DNA from: Rhodobacteraceae bacterium HTCC2083 | GTDB taxonomy: Bacteria; Pseudomonadota; Alphaproteobacteria; Rhodobacterales; Rhodobacteraceae | Assembly (NCBI GenBank): GCA_000156115.1 | Contig: DS995277.1 | Span: 1-43,904 of the forward strand | DNA length: 43,904 nucleotides | Reading direction: 5' to 3' | Shown here: one piece after another, positions 34,096 to 41,693 of the stretch | Numbering within the stretch: the stretch's first letter is position 1 | How the letters are laid out: every line of letters starts with the position of its first letter | Notes under the pieces: model-generated | The model's database searches: none | What the model was told of the DNA's origin: nothing | Seen by the model: only the letters and a program-made list of their open reading frames with translations | Translations under genes and position numbers: made by a program

Positions 34096-34878
34096 ATGTC
34101 CGTGAAGCCAAAGACAAGACCGAAGTCCGGCGCAAAGCGCTTTTTAACAAAGGAATGCCATGCTGTTGGACCGGTCGGAACGGATGTTCAGGAGTTCACC
34201 ATCTACGGTGAACGCAGCACGGGCACCAATTTCACGCAAGCGCTTTTGGAACGTAACTTCCCGGATCTCAATCGGATCAGCACTTTCCCATGGGAAAAGC
34301 ATTCTTATGTGGCGACGCCGATCGCGAAGCCAAGCACTCTCGCGATTGTTGTCGTCCGCGAGCCTATCCGTTGGATGCAAAGCCTATTTCGCAATCCGCA
34401 CCAAGTCGGCTCATGGAGCGCTGGCCTAAGTTTTAGTGATTTTATCCGTCACGAATGGTCTTCTGTGTTTGATGGCTGGCTCTTTCCGCGCCAAAGGTCA
34501 TTTGGTGCGAGCGGGAAAGAGTTGATGTTAGATCGCCATCCATTAACCGGTGCGCGTCCCAAAAACATCATTGAGTTGCGTAACTGGAAGGGGCAAAGCT
34601 ATGGCCGTATTCCAGCATTTTACCAAAATTGGGTTTTTTTAAGATATGAGGATTTGAATGAAGACCCGGAAGGGTTTTTAGCCGAGTTAAGCGAAACATA
34701 TCGGTTAAAATCCAACAGCGATATTGTCAGCAAAATTGAGGATGTGTCGAATGTCGCGTCAAATTCGACACGAACTAATGCGCCTTATCCCGAGGTTACA
34801 CCTGATGATCACAAATTCATCTTGAAAGAAATTGACGACGAACAAGAACGTCGATTTGGGTATCTTACAAACAAGTAA
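34096..34878 (+). CDS. Sulfotransferase-like protein
   Basis: A 260-residue protein with a P-loop resembling that of PAPS-dependent sulfotransferases: FTIYGERSTGTNFTQALLER (about 35-54; the loop GERSTGTNF replaces PKSGTTWL). The second cofactor element is LAIVVVREPIRWMQSLFRNP (the 3'-phosphate site with Arg and Ser), and WVFLRYEDLNEDPEGFLAEL is typical of the third block. Lys at the N-terminal basic tail (KPKTRPKSGAKR) is unusual. It would put a sulfate on the sugar built by the preceding enzymes. ATG 34096 is chosen; an open frame upstream overlaps the GT32-like gene in a different frame. The function is family-level. Confidence 0.72.
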   Translation: MSVKPKTRPKSGAKRFLTKECHAVGPVGTDVQEFTIYGERSTGTNFTQALLERNFPDLNRISTFPWEKHSYVATPIAKPSTLAIVVVREPIRWMQSLFRNPHQVGSWSAGLSFSDFIRHEWSSVFDGWLFPRQRSFGASGKELMLDRHPLTGARPKNIIELRNWKGQSYGRIPAFYQNWVFLRYEDLNEDPEGFLAELSETYRLKSNSDIVSKIEDVSNVASNSTRTNAPYPEVTPDDHKFILKEIDDEQERRFGYLTNK

Positions 34879-34899
34879 TCGCGTTCTAGGGAGAGAGTT

Positions 34900-35898
34900 A
34901 TGCGTATCGCGGTGACCGGTGGTGCTGGATATATCGGGAGCCACACCTGCACGCTGTTGTTGGCAGCAGGGCACGACGTTCTCATTATCGACAATTTTAA
35001 TAATTCGAAATCAGACGTGCTGGACCGGATCGAGAAAGTCGCCGGTGTTCGCCCTCGGATCAACCAAACCGACATAACGCAAGCCGATGCGCTTTCGGCG
35101 GTTTTTTCAGACTATAGACCTGACGCAGTCTTGCACTTTGCTGGCCTGAAGGCGGTGGGCGAAGCGGTCGAGAATCCGCTAGAGTACTACCGAGTAAATG
35201 TTGGTGGTTCTGTGTCGCTGTTCCAAGCTATGGAAAATGTGGGCTGTAACAAGATCGTATTTTCTTCATCTGCAACAGTGTATGGTGATCCGGATCAGGT
35301 GCCGATTGTAGAAAACCACCCATTGCGCCCGACAAATCCGTATGGGCAATCCAAAAGATATGTAGAAAAGATACTTGAGGATTGGGGACAGGCCAATTCA
35401 AACTTGGCTGCTGTAAATTTGCGGTACTTCAATCCATTTGGTGCGCACCCAACCGCCCTGTTGGGTGAGAATCCACAAGGTATCCCTAACAACTTAATGC
35501 CGTATGTCGCTCAGGTTGCGACGGGCCAAGCCGCTGAACTTCTCGTCTTTGGAGATGATTATGATACGCCTGATGGTACCGGTGTACGTGACTACATACA
35601 CGTAATGGACCTGGCCGCGGCGCATTTAAAGGCGCTTGATTTGACGGTCCGAAAAGCCGGAGTTAAGGCGATCAATGTAGGGACAGGCAATGGTTATTCC
35701 GTTATGCAGATGATCAACGCCTTCAAAAGAGCATCTAATCGTGAGATCCCGTATCGTGTTGTAGATCGTCGCCCCGGCGATATAGCTGAATGCGTTGCCG
35801 ACCCTTCGTTTGCATTCGAGCTACTCGGCTGGAAGTCGGAGTTGGGCCTTGAAAGAATGTGCGCCGATGCATGGTCGTATCAAAATTCTCTCAAGTGA
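34900..35898 (+). CDS. galE: UDP-glucose 4-epimerase
   Basis: A 332-residue short-chain dehydrogenase-type epimerase converting UDP-glucose to UDP-galactose (or the GlcNAc/GalNAc pair). The NAD site is VTGGAGYIGSH (5-15), and the catalytic triad is Ser124 (FSSSATVYG), Tyr148 and Lys152 (NPYGQSKRYVE). The rest is standard: LRYFNPFGAHP, MPYVAQVATG, DYDTPDGTGVRDYIHVMDLA. AGGGAGA precedes ATG 34900. It ends the glycan cargo and supplies a nucleotide sugar. A further small frame starts at its stop (GTGA overlap) and is cut after 39 codons. Confidence 0.93.
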   Translation: MRIAVTGGAGYIGSHTCTLLLAAGHDVLIIDNFNNSKSDVLDRIEKVAGVRPRINQTDITQADALSAVFSDYRPDAVLHFAGLKAVGEAVENPLEYYRVNVGGSVSLFQAMENVGCNKIVFSSSATVYGDPDQVPIVENHPLRPTNPYGQSKRYVEKILEDWGQANSNLAAVNLRYFNPFGAHPTALLGENPQGIPNNLMPYVAQVATGQAAELLVFGDDYDTPDGTGVRDYIHVMDLAAAHLKALDLTVRKAGVKAINVGTGNGYSVMQMINAFKRASNREIPYRVVDRRPGDIAECVADPSFAFELLGWKSELGLERMCADAWSYQNSLK

Positions 35899-36014
35899 AA
35901 CATTGCTTGCGTATCGAGACGGTACCATCCGGTATCCCCAAGTCAGTGATTCTGGTCGAAGAAAACCCGTATTTTGAAAAATATACAGAATTCATGAAGT
36001 TGGTGACGGCGTGA
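35895..36014 (+). pseudogene. Stub of a gene coupled to galE
   Basis: GTG 35895 overlaps the galE stop (GTGA) and opens a 39-codon frame: HCLRIETVPSGIPKSVIL, then VEENPYFEKYTEFMKLVTA and TGA 36012-36014. The composition looks coding, and the overlap suggests it was the fifth gene of the glycan operon. It ends where a small inverted repeat (GTGATCA at 36011-36017 and TGATCAC at 36038-36044) begins, so it may have been cut by an insertion or deletion. The family is not recognised. Confidence 0.42.
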
Positions 36015-36080
36015 TCAGGCGGCATTTTGCAGTTGCTTGATCACGTCCTGGAACTCAATGCCTTCGATGATCTCGGGCAT
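36015..36080 (-). other. Very small minus-strand frame with strong ribosome site
   Basis: GAGGAGC lies at a good distance before ATG 36080, which opens MPEIIEGIEFQDVIKQ and stops at TGA 36015-36017 after 21 codons. Such a site rarely occurs by chance, so this may be the first part of a transposase or other gene cut at the joint with the galE-coupled stub. From 36081 to 36262 I see no further gene. Confidence 0.3.
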
Positions 36081-36262
36081 ACGGTCAGCTCCTCTCGGTT
36101 CGCTTCAACAGCTTACCTCAAAGGCTTTCTCATACAGGAACCAAAATGATTGCACCGACGACTCTCTACAATGAAATATCACTCACATCCTTTTCTCGAC
36201 ATTAACTTGATCTGAGCCATGTATTATTTTTGTAAATCCTGGATCCGTGCTGAGTAATTTTT

Positions 36263-37228
36263 CTAAGACAGCGCTGAAGCACCTCTCCGTGCCATAAACC
36301 AATCCACATACCCATTCAGGTATTTTGTTGCGGGACCACGGAACGGTCGAATGAACTCTTTGTATTGAGCATGAAACGCATTGATGTTTTGAATGTGAAA
36401 GGTCTGTTTAATACTTCGTGTGCCTGGTTTCGAACCGAGTACAAAGTGAGAAATGCCTTTGGTGTTTGTATACCTCTGATAGCCCTTCAGCCCATCGCTG
36501 CATAGAGCTGCATCGCGTGAGATGATGGGCATTAGGCTTTTGACGATTGTTTTTACACGGCGGTTAGAAATGCGCTTTGCAAAACGCTGACCTGACCTAT
36601 CCATTGCGGTTAAAATTGGCAGTTGCCACCTGCTAAGGCCCCGCTCTTTCTTAAGTCCAGTCTTAGTGTATTCGTGCCAGCGAATGCGCGGTGGTTTAGG
36701 ATGCAGCGTCGGATACCGCTCGTTGTTCACCCACTCTCTGCTCCCCTTACGAGACTCCCTCTGAAAAGTCTCATCAACCTCGACAATGCCGCTCAGTTTC
36801 TGGTCAGGCTGCGACAGAGATTGGAAAATAAGCAGACGCCATCGCCAGATGGTATCCTTGTTGACATCCAGTTGGCGCGCAAGACGACGGATAGAGCGAG
36901 GAGGGCCATCAGAAAACATATCTTTCAAGACTTGGTAAAACTGATCCAGCTTCTGAAGTTGCGCGATGGAACTTCCAGTTCGCCCATTGAAGGTCTTTAA
37001 GCAGCCTTGGCAGCGATATCGCTGAGAGCCCGCCCGTGTCCTTCCCCACCGTTGTCTATCTACTGCGCCACAGTGTGGGCAGGTTGCTTCCCGTGCGTTG
37101 CGGTCAATTGCCCCCACTGCCGCTTTCTGGGACGCGATATCACATGCGGTTGCGATTAGGGATTCTACCTGATCAGGAGTCAGGCCTATTAGCCGGTTGA
37201 GCATGGTTTCGAAAGATTTCTGTTTCAT
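36263..37228 (-). CDS. IS1595-family (ISXO2-like) transposase
   Basis: A 321-residue transposase. The N-terminal zinc ribbon has Cys50, Cys53, Cys73 and Cys76 (ATCPHCGAVD and YRCQGCLKTF). A helix-turn-helix follows (SIRRLARQLDVNKDTIWRWR). The ISXO2-type DDE core shows Asp in IVEVDETFQRES, Asp in ALCSDGLKGYQR and the late NAFHAQYKEFIRPFRG that replaces the classic third residue. The length matches intact family members. GGAGA precedes ATG 37228, which is better than the in-frame start at 37261. Terminal repeats and the target duplication could not be fixed by eye, so it may or may not be active. Confidence 0.85.
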   Translation of the reverse strand: MKQKSFETMLNRLIGLTPDQVESLIATACDIASQKAAVGAIDRNAREATCPHCGAVDRQRWGRTRAGSQRYRCQGCLKTFNGRTGSSIAQLQKLDQFYQVLKDMFSDGPPRSIRRLARQLDVNKDTIWRWRLLIFQSLSQPDQKLSGIVEVDETFQRESRKGSREWVNNERYPTLHPKPPRIRWHEYTKTGLKKERGLSRWQLPILTAMDRSGQRFAKRISNRRVKTIVKSLMPIISRDAALCSDGLKGYQRYTNTKGISHFVLGSKPGTRSIKQTFHIQNINAFHAQYKEFIRPFRGPATKYLNGYVDWFMARRGASALS

Positions 37229-37728
37229 GTGTTCTCCGCACGAAGATTGCAGAGAGTACATTGGCTTAATTGGTCAAAACAGAAATCAACCAACACGCAT
37301 TACAGACATTTCCAAAATAAAAATGCCCCTCGCGCGCTGAAAGCCCTTGACAGATTCGGTGAAAAAGGTCGGCCCGCTCGATCCTGGGGGCCGAAAACAC
37401 CGTATATGCGCAGATGCACGTTTTTGCGCGGATTTGCACACTCTTTCATTAATTTAATTCATAATTAAGGCCTTTAATATCCAATTATTCTCATAAACAG
37501 GGCGGATGTGCCATGGGTTCTGTGCAAAACTGTCTAATAACGCGCTCTGCGCCCCCCGTGTCTGGTCCAATCCTGGCAATGGGACCCAATCTAGCTACGA
37601 AGCCATGATGCATTGAACACCAGAATATCGAAGGCATTGTTGCAATCCAATTGCCAAGATTCTGAGGTAACTCGTTCTAGAGTGTGGTGACGCGTCGCTT
37701 GTCGGGTAACGCGGTCTTTTGTTAGAAG
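37229..37728. other. Non-coding stretch between transposase and integrase remnant
   Basis: About 500 bp. No convincing gene. It should contain the outer terminal repeat of the IS1595-type element and the joint that cut off the integrase. No part of the missing integrase catalytic domain is recognisable here. Confidence 0.35.
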
Positions 37729-38070
37729 TTAATCAGCGTTAAGCTCCTCGAGGTGTACGTCGGCCCGCACTTTGGCAATCTCTGCTTCACGAGCGGCCAG
37801 ATTAGAATTTTTCCGTTCAGCCGAAGGATCAATTTTCTGAGCGAGAAACTCACGGGCTTCGGTTCTTTGATCCCTTGCGGACTTCAGAGATGTTTCTGGG
37901 TAAGTTCCGAAAGAAATCGTTCGCTGTTTGCCGTACCAACGATAGTTGAAGTGCCAATATCGACTCCCATTGGGTTTTAGAACGAACGTCAAACCTAAGC
38001 CGTCGCCGATTTTCTGGGTTTTCTCAGTGGGCTTGAGCTTTCGAAGCTGTGAATCGTTTAGTTTGGTCAT
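37729..38070 (-). pseudogene. P4-type tyrosine integrase, N-terminal fragment only
   Basis: A 113-residue fragment of a phage P4-type site-specific integrase. It has the DUF4102 arm-binding domain: LNDSQLRKLKPTEKTQKIGD, GLGLTFVLKPNGSRYWHFNY and YGKQRTISFGTYPETSLKSA, then ARDQRTEAREFLAQKIDP. It stops at TAA 37729-37731, before the core-binding and catalytic domains (the Arg, His and Tyr of the active site are absent), whereas the family is about 400 residues. It starts about 190 bp inside the right end of the element and reads inward, the usual place for the integrase. It is probably the remains of the gene that integrated the element. Confidence 0.82.
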
Positions 38071-38112
38071 TGTTTGTATATTTTGTTGATGGGTTCCCGC
38101 GATGGGCTAAAA

Positions 38113-38132
38113 TACCAACAAAGATACCAACA
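38113..38132 (+). repeat. Paired TACCAAC arm-site motifs, right end
   Basis: TACCAACA at 38113-38120 and 38125-38132, direct repeats spaced by 12 bp, the same arrangement as at 25177-25196. They lie about 130 bp from the right core repeat, just before the integrase gene. Confidence 0.55.
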
Positions 38133-38159
38133 AAATTGCTTCATCTCTTGGTACCTCCT

Positions 38160-38245
38160 TGCGTCTTAATGCGCACATGATGGCAGAAATATCAACGATT
38201 TATGAGGTTGGGGATTTGTAATACGTCTCACTGCGTCTTAATGCG
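38160..38245 (+). repeat. Direct repeat TGCGTCTTAATGCG, two copies
   Basis: Exact 14-bp copies at 38160-38173 and 38232-38245, 72 bp apart. The second ends 15 bases before the right core repeat. They may be further integrase or excisionase sites; no copy was found at the left end. Confidence 0.55.
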
Positions 38246-38259
38246 TGAAACACTGGAGG

Positions 38260-38273
38260 CGAGTGTCGAAATC
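38260..38273 (+). repeat. Right core direct repeat of the insertion (attR-like)
   Basis: CGAGTGTCGAAATC matches the left core at 25118-25131 at 11 of 14 positions. CoA-transferase coding resumes here: joining the left half to this point gives NEPS-VEIEVTLGKRCA in one frame. Confidence 0.6.
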
Positions 38274-38905
38274 GAAGTCACGCTTGGCAAACGCTGTGCG
38301 TTCTTGATCTGCGCGTGGACACGGACGTGCAACGCTTGAAAGACCTGATGAAAGAGGCGGATGTTTTCGTGCACGGGTACCGTGCGGATGCATTCGAAAA
38401 TCTGGGGCTGGGTCGGGATATGCGTCGGTCGTTGAACCCACATATGATTGATGTGTCGCTGAACGCCTATGGCTGGAGCGGTCCTTGGGTTGCGCGGCGT
38501 GGTTTTGACAGTTTGGTGCAGATGAGTTGTGGCATTGCGGCGCTCGGGATGCAGGAAGCTGGTGAAGCGCGCCCCGTGCCTTTACCTGTTCAGGCGTTGG
38601 ATCATGCGACGGGATATCTGGTTGCTGCGTGTGTTTTGGAAGCTTTGTCAAAGCGCGCGACCGGTCAGATCACTTCGGCGCGTTTGTCATTGGCAGGCAC
38701 TGCACATCTTTTGGCGCAACATCGATGCGCGCGCGTGTCGGAGGGCGCGATTGTGCAATCATCTGAAGACTTTGATCCGAAGCGTGAGACAACAGGATGG
38801 GGTCCCGCACTTCGTGTGAAAGCCCCGATGGATGTTTCGGGACAGGCGATGGAGTGGGCGCTCGGAGTGGGGCCACTTCGTCGGCATGATCCACACTGGT
38901 CGTGA
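38265..38905 (+). pseudogene. CaiB/BaiF CoA-transferase, rear half
   Basis: The remainder of the family III CoA-transferase begun at 24417. It opens with VEIEVTLGKRCAF, then a missing base near 38304-38308 shifts the frame. After that it reads LDLRVDTDVQRLKDLMKEAD and VFVHGYRADAFENLGLG (the typical VHGYRP block), YGWSGPWVARRGFDSLVQM and GIAALGM, and ends at TGA 38903-38905. The first internal start codon is GTG 38315, which could allow a fragment to be made, but it would lack the catalytic half. Front and rear together give about 450 residues, the usual size. Confidence 0.85.
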
Positions 38906-38974
38906 TTTAGTGAGCAGCGCAGATTTGATGAGAGCCGAAAATCCGATAATCAGTCTTATGTTAAATTTATAAAT

Positions 38975-40207
38975 CTAACTCACGACTGTGCCATCCGCAC
39001 ACCAGCCATCAAATATCTCAAGCGCTTTGTCTGCAAATTCAGCGTCGTTGATGTGGCAGGCGAGGCGGTGCGCTTGGATATTATCGGGCAAACTCGCCTC
39101 TAGCTCTGCCAAGAACGCGGCAAGACCGTCTGGGTTATGCAGATCCGCACCTTCCCGATCCCATTCACCAAGCCCATGGGTGGGTAAGATTATTTCCACA
39201 GGGCCTTTGGCATGCGCAAGCCTGTACACATGGGCCTGTGCAACAAGTTTGGTCTCCGCAGCTTCCAGCACGATCGAGGTTAGCAAGCGGTTGTGCGCGT
39301 GTTTGAGATGTTTATCCCATTTGTCTGCGATAGGCTGCCAGCCTACGACATCCACCAGATCATAGCAGCCGGGTGCCACGATTTGCGGTGTCCCGTTGGC
39401 ACCCGCGTTGGTCAATCGATCTGCGCCCGCAGAAATGTTTGAACCGTTCACGTGATTGCCCAACTCTTGCGTGCAAAAATCGAAAACGCAGGCAAAAGCA
39501 CCCTGGGCTGCAAGGCTCTCAAAGGAGCGCCCGCCCATGCCTGTCGCGTGAAAGACGGCGACTTCAAAGCCGCGCTCTTCCAGTGCAGGTTTCAATGGGA
39601 TCACGTATTTCAATGCGGATGTGCCCAGTGACATCATCCCAATCAAAGGCTTGTTCGGGTCTGGCAATTGCACCGCACGCGCTGCGCCCAAGACCGCGCC
39701 TGCCGCTTGGGACAACGACGCTTTGCAAACGGAGTTTAAGCCATAAAGCCCCCCTGCCCAGAGGATCATCTGTGTGTCTGCCGCCAAGCGCTCCGCAGGG
39801 ATAAGCGGCGAGAATGAAACAGTGGAGACGATATATTTCGGCACGCCCAAAGGCAGGGCAGAGGCGACATCAAGTGCGAGGTCCGTTCCCATCGTTCCGC
39901 CGAGCACGATCATACCGTCGAACCTGCCCTCGCGGTGCAAACGCGCGGCAAGCAGGCTCGCGCCTTTCGCCATGATTTGCATGGCTTTGTTTTCATCACC
40001 GCTGTCAATTGCGGCTTGGATTGAACTGCCACCCTCGCTCGCGACATCGTGCTTGGCAAAATTGCACGGCTTTGAAGGATCGCCCAGAACGGAGACATCC
40101 ATTGTCACGACTTGCCCGCCTTGCTCGCGGATCATATTAGCAAGGAAGCCGAGTTCGTCGTCTTTGGTGTCGTAGGTGCCAATCACCAGAATGGTTTTAT
40201 CGCTCAT
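38975..40207 (-). CDS. Tm-1-like ATP-binding (UPF0261) protein
   Basis: A 410-residue UPF0261 / Tm-1-like protein. The N-terminal domain opens ILVIGTYDTKDDELGFLANM and includes VLGGTMGTDLALDVASALPL; the C-terminal domain has GGRSFESLAAQGAFACVFD, IVAPGCYDLVDVVGW and EIILPTHGLGEWDREGADLH. This fold binds ATP, and the enzyme role is not established; the family is often found next to a TIM-barrel PEP-hydrolase-like protein, which is absent here. ATG 40207 overlaps the aldehyde dehydrogenase stop (ATGA); an open frame continues upstream but lacks family sequence. It is the last gene of the transport-oxidation operon. Confidence 0.87.
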   Translation of the reverse strand: MSDKTILVIGTYDTKDDELGFLANMIREQGGQVVTMDVSVLGDPSKPCNFAKHDVASEGGSSIQAAIDSGDENKAMQIMAKGASLLAARLHREGRFDGMIVLGGTMGTDLALDVASALPLGVPKYIVSTVSFSPLIPAERLAADTQMILWAGGLYGLNSVCKASLSQAAGAVLGAARAVQLPDPNKPLIGMMSLGTSALKYVIPLKPALEERGFEVAVFHATGMGGRSFESLAAQGAFACVFDFCTQELGNHVNGSNISAGADRLTNAGANGTPQIVAPGCYDLVDVVGWQPIADKWDKHLKHAHNRLLTSIVLEAAETKLVAQAHVYRLAHAKGPVEIILPTHGLGEWDREGADLHNPDGLAAFLAELEASLPDNIQAHRLACHINDAEFADKALEIFDGWCADGTVVS

Positions 40208-41688
40208 AGCTTGATCCACGCAGTTTTGAGGCTCACATATTTCTCTATCGCGTGCAGTGACTTGTCTGATCCGTTGCCAGATTGACCGACGCCCCCCAAG
40301 GGCACGGTGCCGTCTGCGCCGCCATATGTGTTGATATGCATAACACCCGTACGCACGCCACGGATCATGCGATGCGCGCGGCCAAGGTTCGACGTCCACG
40401 CCGCACCCGCCAACCCGTAGACAGTGGCGTTGGCGAGTGCGATAGCCTTCGCTTCGGTCTCAAACGGGGTGACGCCAAGGACTGGACCGAAGACCTCTTT
40501 TTGGGTCAATGTCGCATCACGGGTCACGCCTGTCACGATCGTTGGCTCCATGTAATAGCCGCCAGTTTCTTGCAAAATCTGTGTGCCGCCTAAAGCGATT
40601 TTGCCGCCCTCGGAGGTCGCCGTTTTGACGAACCTGAGATTCGCTTTCAATTGCACCTCTGAGTTTACCGCGCCGATATGGGTCTCCATGCTAAGGGGAT
40701 CTCCAACGCGCATCTGGGCCGCGGCTTTGGCAACAGCAGCGACGAAATCATCGTGGATCGACGCCTCCACCAATAGCCGCGAGCCTGCGACACAGACTTG
40801 GCCTGAATTGCGAAAAATTCCGCCAGCTGCGACCTGAGCTGCCTCGTCAAGATTGGGGGCGTCGGCGAAGACGATGTTGGGCGATTTGCCCCCTAGTTCC
40901 AAATAGACGCGTTTCATGTTGGAGCGCGCCGCGTATTCCATCAAGCGTCGACCCGTGCCACCTGAGCCTGTAAAAACTATCACATCGACATCCATCGAAA
41001 GCCCCATCGCTTCGCCAACGACTTTGCCTTCCCCTGTCACAGCGTTCAAAACGCCGGACGGCAAACCTGCCTCAAGCGCAAGTTCGCACATGCGCATCAG
41101 GGAAAGTGACGCCGTCTCGGAGGGTTTCAACACCACTGAATTACCCATCGCCAAGGCTGGACCAAGTTTCCAAGCGCCAATCATCATGGGGAAATTCCAC
41201 GGGATGATTGCGCCAACGACACCAACGGGTTCCTTGTGGATCATACCAAGGATATCAGATGAGGTTGGTGCAATCTCTCCATAAATCTTGTCGAGCGCTT
41301 CTGCGTAATAACGGATAGTGCCTGCGGCTGAGCCTGGCTCTGCCTTAATGGCCATGCCGATCTCTGTGCCATTGTCCCGTACGCCGAGGACCGCGAGTTC
41401 CAACGCATTGGCCTCGATTAAGTCGGCCCATTTCAGTAGCACCTTTTTGCGCGCCGCAGGAGGTTGTCCGGCCCAACGCCCATCCTCGAACGCGGCACGC
41501 GCAGAGGCAATCGCGGCCTCCATATCAGCGGTGGTGCCTTTGGCGGTGGTTGTCAAAATCTGCCCGTTGATGGGCGAGATGATATCCATCGTTCCACCAT
41601 CAGACGCGGGGACATGTTTGCCATCAATCAAGTGCGAAAATGCCGAAACGGGCTGCGCTCGAAAAGTGTCGATCTGTTGCTGGTCCAT
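40204..41688 (-). CDS. NAD(P)+-dependent aldehyde dehydrogenase
   Basis: A 494-residue aldehyde dehydrogenase oxidising an aldehyde to its acid. The catalytic set is complete: Asn165 (IIPWNFPMM), Glu264 (VYLELGGKSP) and the nucleophile Cys299 (RNSGQVCVAGSR), plus the NAD loop FTGSGGTGRRLM (about 239-250). It resembles the betaine-aldehyde / gamma-aminobutyraldehyde group in length and motifs, but the substrate cannot be read. It lies five bases after tctA and overlaps the UPF0261 gene by four, so the imported compound is probably converted to an aldehyde that this enzyme oxidises. Confidence 0.92.
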   Translation of the reverse strand: MDQQQIDTFRAQPVSAFSHLIDGKHVPASDGGTMDIISPINGQILTTTAKGTTADMEAAIASARAAFEDGRWAGQPPAARKKVLLKWADLIEANALELAVLGVRDNGTEIGMAIKAEPGSAAGTIRYYAEALDKIYGEIAPTSSDILGMIHKEPVGVVGAIIPWNFPMMIGAWKLGPALAMGNSVVLKPSETASLSLMRMCELALEAGLPSGVLNAVTGEGKVVGEAMGLSMDVDVIVFTGSGGTGRRLMEYAARSNMKRVYLELGGKSPNIVFADAPNLDEAAQVAAGGIFRNSGQVCVAGSRLLVEASIHDDFVAAVAKAAAQMRVGDPLSMETHIGAVNSEVQLKANLRFVKTATSEGGKIALGGTQILQETGGYYMEPTIVTGVTRDATLTQKEVFGPVLGVTPFETEAKAIALANATVYGLAGAAWTSNLGRAHRMIRGVRTGVMHINTYGGADGTVPLGGVGQSGNGSDKSLHAIEKYVSLKTAWIKL

Positions 41689-41693
41689 AGGTC

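Larger units (their letters stand above)
38071..38259. other. Right end of the element with integrase leader and repeats
   Basis: About 190 bp between the integrase start and the right core repeat. It holds the paired TACCAAC motifs and two copies of TGCGTCTTAATGCG. It is otherwise without a gene and is expected to contain the integrase promoter. Confidence 0.5.
25123..38264. mobile_element. Mosaic integrative element, about 13.1 kb, in the CoA-transferase gene
   Basis: Everything between the two halves of the CoA-transferase gene. The ends have an imperfect 14-bp direct repeat, and each end carries two TACCAAC motifs spaced by 12 bp, as expected for integrase arm sites. A truncated P4-type integrase reads inward from the right end. 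The left arm (25480-28860) has an unknown gene, an AlpA-like protein and a primase-helicase, a set common in phage satellites and P4-like islands. From about 28860 to 37730 the DNA has a different character and contains IS remnants, gene stubs and a glycan cargo, so the element was later invaded or fused with other DNA. The cut integrase suggests it can no longer move by itself. Confidence 0.75.

Noticed and set aside
36200-37345. Possible terminal repeats of the IS1595-type element (TTATTTTTGTAAAT on the left, TTATTTTGGAAAT on the right, reverse strand)
   Set aside because: The similarity is partial and no 8-bp target duplication flanks the candidates, so I did not set element ends.
38961-38978. 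AT-only inverted repeat TTAAATTTATAAATCTAA between the convergent CoA-transferase rear half and the UPF0261 gene
   Set aside because: It has no G-C pairs, so it would be a weak hairpin; low-complexity AT sequence explains it.
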